The notes beneath the pieces are model-generated. The model had not been told where the DNA came from and did no database searches. It saw only the letters and a program-made list of their open reading frames with translations. Positions 59,700 through 64,000 of a stretch of 64,000 nucleotides of DNA are shown one piece after another (the first letter of the stretch is position 1; every line of letters begins with the position of its first letter). The translations under genes and the position numbers were made by a program. Origin of the DNA: Chionoecetes opilio (lineage: Eukaryota; Arthropoda; Malacostraca; Decapoda; Majidae); NCBI GenBank assembly GCA_016584305.1, contig JACEEZ010009408.1, positions 16,001-80,000 on the forward strand, in the 5' to 3' direction.

Positions 59700-60045
59700 A
59701 ATATGTGTGTGTGTGTGTGTGGTGTGTGAAAAAGGACAAATTATAAGAAGCAAATGGGTGTTGCTTGAAGTAATAGCTTGTTGTATTGATCGAGGTAAAA
59801 GTATGCAAGTGAACAGAAGTATACTAATAGCTAAACGACTACTAGTAATAGCTAATAGTAATAAACGACTGTATTAAGAAACTAGACGAGGAGAGGGAAG
59901 GGGAGTGTGTATGTATGTATGTGTGTGTAGTGAGTATGTATGTGTGTGTGTAGTGAGTATGTATGTGTGTGTGTAGTGTATGTATGTGTAGTGTATGTAT
60001 GTATGTATGTGTGTGTAATGTATGTATGTGTGTGTGTGTGTGACG
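59700..60045. repeat. (GT)n and (TATG)n microsatellites
   Basis: GT tract at 59704-59727 and GTATGTATGTGTGTGTAGTG units at 59904-60043. The open frames here are repeat artefacts. Confidence 0.9.
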
Positions 60046-60049
60046 CAGA

Positions 60050-61180
60050 TGAGTCAGTTTTGTCATTAAGAGTTTCCTGTGTGTGTAGACTGAGTAGAAT
60101 AGGAGTATGTATTCTTGACACTTGTGACTATATGGATTTACTTAAACATTGGTGAAAATGGAGTATATGAATAAATCCTTTGAAAGCCACAACCCTGGAA
60201 GTCATTCACAACGAAGTTTTTGTTGTTGTCTTCTGCCCACGATTTGGCATGGAATCTTTACTTGCTATTTTCTTACAGTAAGGTTGAGTATTGCTTATTT
60301 TCTTACAGTAAGGTTGAGTAAGGTTTAGTATTGGCTATGGGGAGGGAGGGGGGGGCAAAACAATTGATACAGAACATAATTAATCTACTAGACTCTTGGA
60401 GGAAACATGAATGGAGGCGCCTTGAGCCGCGCGGCCTGTGTTGTCTGGTGAAGCCACTTTTCTCCCCCGTCCGCCACACTGCTGTGGGCAATGTCACGCA
60501 CTGGCTGACTGAGATACCCACTCTTTCTTTTCACTTTTTACACTGTTTGCACTTAATGATATCATGGTGTGTGAAATTATACTTCTGTGTTACTGCTGAA
60601 GTATGCACGAGTCCTTTGGTAGCCTGTAAAGATGTTCTTAGCACTTAGATCAATCAGTAGGGGAAAGGAAAAAGGAAGGAGGGAAGTGTACATTTTGGTT
60701 CTCAGCATCCCGCAATTATTAATATAAACCCTACGAACACAATCGCTAACACTTATATACTATTACTACAGCTGCCGCCACTATTATTACTATCAGTAAC
60801 ACAATTGCCAACCCAGTGGTGCAGTAGTTATCACACTTTCCTAACAAGGTCACTGTCTTTGTCTATCAAATACATGCACGTTTGTTTGAAACATAATTTT
60901 ATAAAACAACAAATGAATAACTTACTGGTGAAATGTAATGGATGGGTCAGATGTTTTGTTCGCTCTTTCATTGCACCCAAATGCAACACAGCTATTCACC
61001 ATAGCAGAACACACAAGGAGCGACACTCCTGCCGTGGAAGTGAACGTATAATACTGTTGGCGTAGGGAAGCGCTGCTCGTCTATTTCTCCACATAAAAAC
61101 TTACCCTTACAAGTGCACTTCAACACTGTCCCTCTATTCTAGGTGACGTCCCTCCCATTAATTATTTAAGTGTTCACGTG
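60050..61180. other. Intergenic, nothing recognised
   Basis: Contains a 21-bp direct repeat TTGCTATTTTCTTACAGTAA-like at 60263 and 60294, and otherwise unique sequence. No open frame here has a family signature. Confidence 0.5.
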
Positions 61181-61184
61181 GACA

Positions 61185-61510
61185 AAAATCGGGAAGGATG
61201 GAAGTAAGGGAGGGAGGGAGGGAGAGAAGGAGGGAAGTAAGGGAGGGAGGGATGGAGGGAAGGAGGGATATGGGAGGGAGGGAAGGGAGGGAGGGAGGGA
61301 GAGAAAGAGGGAAGTAAGGGAAGGAGGGTATGGGAGGGAAGGAAGGGAGGGAGGGAGGGAGAGAAAGAGGGAAGTAAGGGAGGGAGGGAAGGAGGGATAT
61401 GGGAGGGAAGGAAGGGAGGGAGGGAAGGAGAGAAGGAGGGAAGTAAGGGAAGGAGGGATGGGAGGGAAGGAGAGAAGGAAGGGAGGGAGAGAAGGAGGGA
61501 AGGAGGGCAG
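61185..61510. repeat. (GGGA/GGAA)n polypurine tract, ~320 bp
   Basis: Almost pure purine on the plus strand, built from AAGGGAGGGAGGGAGAGAAG-like units of about 60 bp. The 122-codon frame of Gly/Arg/Glu/Lys is a repeat artefact. Confidence 0.93.
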
Positions 61511-62217
61511 TAGAGTTACAGTTTATGGGCTGCCTTAGCCCACAGCATGATGGCTGACTGACAGTTCACTGACTTCAACCCGCGCGGCTGAGGGCGCCTC
61601 CACCCATTCTACCTCCATGACTAGACTCGTATAGGATGAGAAAAATAGAAAGGAAGGAACGTGATTGAAAACTAGATCAGATGCTTAATAATTGCTACCT
61701 TAACTACTATTTTTTCTGGCACATTCACCTTTTTTTGGCATTAAATCAATCAATTAACTACTATTTAACTACCTTACACCTATCTAACAATCTAACTACC
61801 TTACCACTACCTTAACTATATCTACATACCTTAATAATATCTAACTAGGTAGCTTACTACCGTACTATAACTAGCCTAACTACTATAACTACCTTAAACA
61901 ATATATTATAGTCTCCCATATTGAGCAATCCGTATGTATAGTAGCCTACGTATGGCTGGAATAGATGCGAGATAGTGACAGCTAATTAAGACGGCTTCAA
62001 TAGTTATAATTTATACTTGATAAAGACCGATATTGAGAAACGCACGCAGGAAGCAGTGAGTAAGGCATTAACTACCTCGTCATTGTTTCCTAGTCATCTT
62101 CTATGTCATCTTTATAACTATTTTCTTTCCCTTTTCCCTCCTTTTCCACTCTCCACCTCATCCTATTCTTTGCCCTTCTCTTTATCCTCCGTCTCTTACT
62201 TGTCTCTTTCGCTTCCG

Positions 62218-62444
62218 TCAATAACACTATAGTCGCCACTGCAGTAATGTCGCCAAGTGCCATATATTACGAATTTCAGTATCCCTACAGATTTGTATGT
62301 GTCATTAAAGAGGCATGCACAGTAGTTTATATTATGTACATGTCTTGAGTGGCTCATACAAGTCTGTAGTGAGGCTAAAGTTCGTAAAATGCGCCTGTAA
62401 AATACGCCTGGCGACATGATTGCGGTGGCGACTATAGTGTTATT
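62218..62444. mobile_element. Fold-back MITE (AACACTATAGTCGCC family), copy 2
   Basis: CAATAACACTATAGTCGCCA at the left and GGCGACTATAGTGTTATTG at the right, inverted along ~90 bp arms (TTACGAATTT / AAAGTTCGTAA), with a centre around GTTTATATTATGTAC. 61510-62215, before it, shows only short CTACCTTA-type repeats and an R1 tail at 61715. Confidence 0.8.
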
Positions 62445-63296
62445 GTTCGGTAGATGGGTGATTTACTACATGATAGACTCAGGTGTTTTCTAGTAGGCTA
62501 TTCGAAATACTAAATGCCACGGAGAGGACTATATATGGACGGACTTGATTACATTTTCATATAGATCGTCGGTTCGCAAATTTAGACCAATATGATATGG
62601 ATAATGGGTGATTTGCGTCGGTTTGCTCGATATAACGAAAGAAAAATTGTTAGTGTTATCCAGAGCGCAACTTTTTTGTGGTATTAGTAGGCATATGCTT
62701 TTTAGGTGTTTATTTTAGGCGTTTAGGCTTTTTTATTTTCGTTTTTATTCAGTTTTGTGTGTGTGTGAAAGATTGCGGTACCGTTTTACCAAAAATCAAC
62801 GTCTGCCATTGTAACAAAACTCTGCCGAATGCACTCGAGAACGTGATAAATACTCCTATTATATTTACTGAACTTATTATTTGCATTAACAGTATATAAA
62901 AAAGACTATAATGAACACAACACTTGAGTTTGATCATGAAAGATTCAGAGATTCTCCGCGCATTATCTTTCAGTCGTGACTCAGGCATTGCAAGGGGAGG
63001 GTGTGCGCGCTTGTTCCCTCCTGCAGTGTTGACAGGACGCCTTCCCTTACTTTGGATGCTAACCTTATACTGCCTCATAACCACTCATCTCATACCTCAA
63101 TATACACTTATACACTTGTTTCCCATCGGTGGAGAGACGCTAATAGTGGTTCAGGAGGTTCAGGAGGCAAGGTAGAGGACTTAGAGGAGAGAGATAAACT
63201 TTTGATGAGTAGTGACGAGTAAATAAGAGGATTGACGCTAGTGAACTAATGCGGGATTGTTCGCCTTTCTTCCTCTGATTCCAAACAAGACAAGCC
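62445..63296. other. Intergenic sequence upstream of the last gene
   Basis: AT-rich, no repeat family or exon recognised; it should contain the promoter of the gene starting at 63297. Confidence 0.4.
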
Positions 63297-63357
63297 ATGA
63301 AGCTTCATCACCCCCTGCCCCGCCCCCTGCCCCTGCTGCTGCTGCTGGTGTTGATGG
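63297..63357 (+). CDS. Possible first exon with signal peptide; gene continues beyond the window
   Basis: ATGAAGCTTCAT.. encodes MKLHHPLPRPLPLLLLLVLM and ends at a strong GTGAGT donor (63358) in phase 1. The short basic start plus Leu-rich core resembles a secretory signal peptide. No second exon was found before the right edge. Because the core comes from CTG repeats, chance is possible. Confidence 0.45.
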
Positions 63358-63519
63358 GTGAGTGTGATTATCGCTTTTATCTTTTATTAATTGCTATGAT
63401 GTATTAATGCCAATGTTTGTGTGTGGGTAAAGTGAGTTTGCAGTTAAAAAAAAATTGCTCCCCTGGTTTGGTGTCTCTTGTGTCATTGTTGCCAAGTCTC
63501 ATGAGTGAACGCGAGACCC

Positions 63520-63790
63520 TACCGTAGATAACACTATAGTCGCCAATCACTCGCCACTGCACAAATGTCGCCAGCCTGCCAGGCACCATATATTACGCAT
63601 TTTACCATCACTACAGACCTTTATGTGCCACTGAAGAGGTATGCACAGTAGTTTATATTATGTACATCACACTACATATTATCTTCAGTGGCACATAAAA
63701 GTCTGTAGTGATGCTAAAATTCGTAATATATTGTGCCTGGCGACATTAGTGCAGTGGCGAGTGATTGGCGACTGATTGTCATCTACGGTA
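63520..63790. mobile_element. Fold-back MITE (TACCGTAGATAACACTATAG family), copy 3
   Basis: Ends TACCGTAGATAACACTATAG.. and ..TCATCTACGGTA. Arms ~125 bp, including TCGCCACTGC, GCCAGGCACCATATATTACG and CACTACAGACCTTTATGTGC with inverted partners. Same family as 24641-25098 and 62218-62444. It lies in the presumed first intron of the gene starting at 63297. Confidence 0.82.
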
Positions 63791-63821
63791 CCTATTATTT
63801 TTTTTTTACTAAACTACTAAA

Positions 63822-63880
63822 ACTACTAGACTACTACTACTACTACTTCTACTACTACTACTACTACTACTACTAGAACT
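63822..63880. repeat. (CTA)n microsatellite
   Basis: About 55 bp of ACTACTACT with two interruptions. Confidence 0.95.
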
Positions 63881-64000
63881 TTACTAAAAAGAGTTTATAG
63901 AGTTGCAGCATTGATAGAGTGCACCATTTATAGCAAGGATGATATAAGTACAGTATCCTTATTTATAGCGTGCACTAATGCCAATTTCACTGAACATGAC

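Noticed and set aside
59842..60121. His/Thr- or Cys/Val-rich small frames
   Set aside because: Microsatellite translations.
61170..61538. 122-codon Gly/Arg/Glu/Lys plus-strand frame
   Set aside because: Polypurine repeat read as protein.

Overview
The window is nuclear DNA of an arthropod, most likely a decapod crustacean (crab-like). The reasons are intron-rich genes with arthropod-type proteins, blocks of the arthropod telomere-type pentamer TTAGG scattered through the sequence, and a very dense load of fold-back elements, short inverted-repeat transposons, truncated LINE tails and minisatellites. The decapod assignment is inference from repeat style, not from a database match.

Five protein-coding genes could be assembled exon by exon, with consistent phases and GT/AG junctions unless noted. 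(1) A membrane GNAT N-acetyltransferase related to NAT8/NAT8L on the minus strand (2393-13317); its acetyl-CoA-binding exon looks damaged or was not found. (2) A replacement histone H2A.X ending in SQEY on the plus strand (16380-23794; four exons, 134 aa). (3) The ubiquitin-conjugating enzyme UBE2D/effete on the plus strand (26497-35707; four exons, 147 aa). (4) FAM32A on the minus strand (37818-45628; three exons, 117 aa), tail-to-tail with effete. (5) The tRNA wobble-uridine modifier ALKBH8 on the plus strand (47753-57424; ten exons, 709 aa), head-to-head with FAM32A. An intronless J-domain protein with an unusual Arg/His/Glu/Lys repeat tail lies at 13845-14483 (minus). A first exon with a possible signal peptide at 63297-63357 belongs to a gene that runs off the right edge, and a weak pair of exons sits at the left edge.

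The rest is mostly repeats. A non-LTR retrotransposon (about 8.3-13.16 kb) fills intron 1 of the acetyltransferase gene. Its sequence is broken by homopolymer-like indels up to about 12.4 kb and is clean afterwards. The FAM32A intron (38.2-45.5 kb) is a nest of fold-back elements with (TTAGG)n cores. It includes a 1.45-kb tandem duplication whose first copy carries an 879-bp insertion and whose second copy is the empty site. Several insertions show readable target-site duplications: TTAA (piggyBac-like MITEs), 8 bp (hAT-like), TA and AATT. An LTR followed by a tRNA-Leu-complementary primer site and a tRNA-derived SINE lie near 39.3-40.1 kb.

The genes are ordinary housekeeping genes (chromatin and DNA-damage signalling, ubiquitin transfer, splicing, tRNA modification) and do not form a pathway or cluster. 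The unusual content is the fold-back elements with telomere-type cores, a near-perfect 640-bp palindrome with open arms, the repeat-tailed J protein and a cysteine-rich insertion in ALKBH8.
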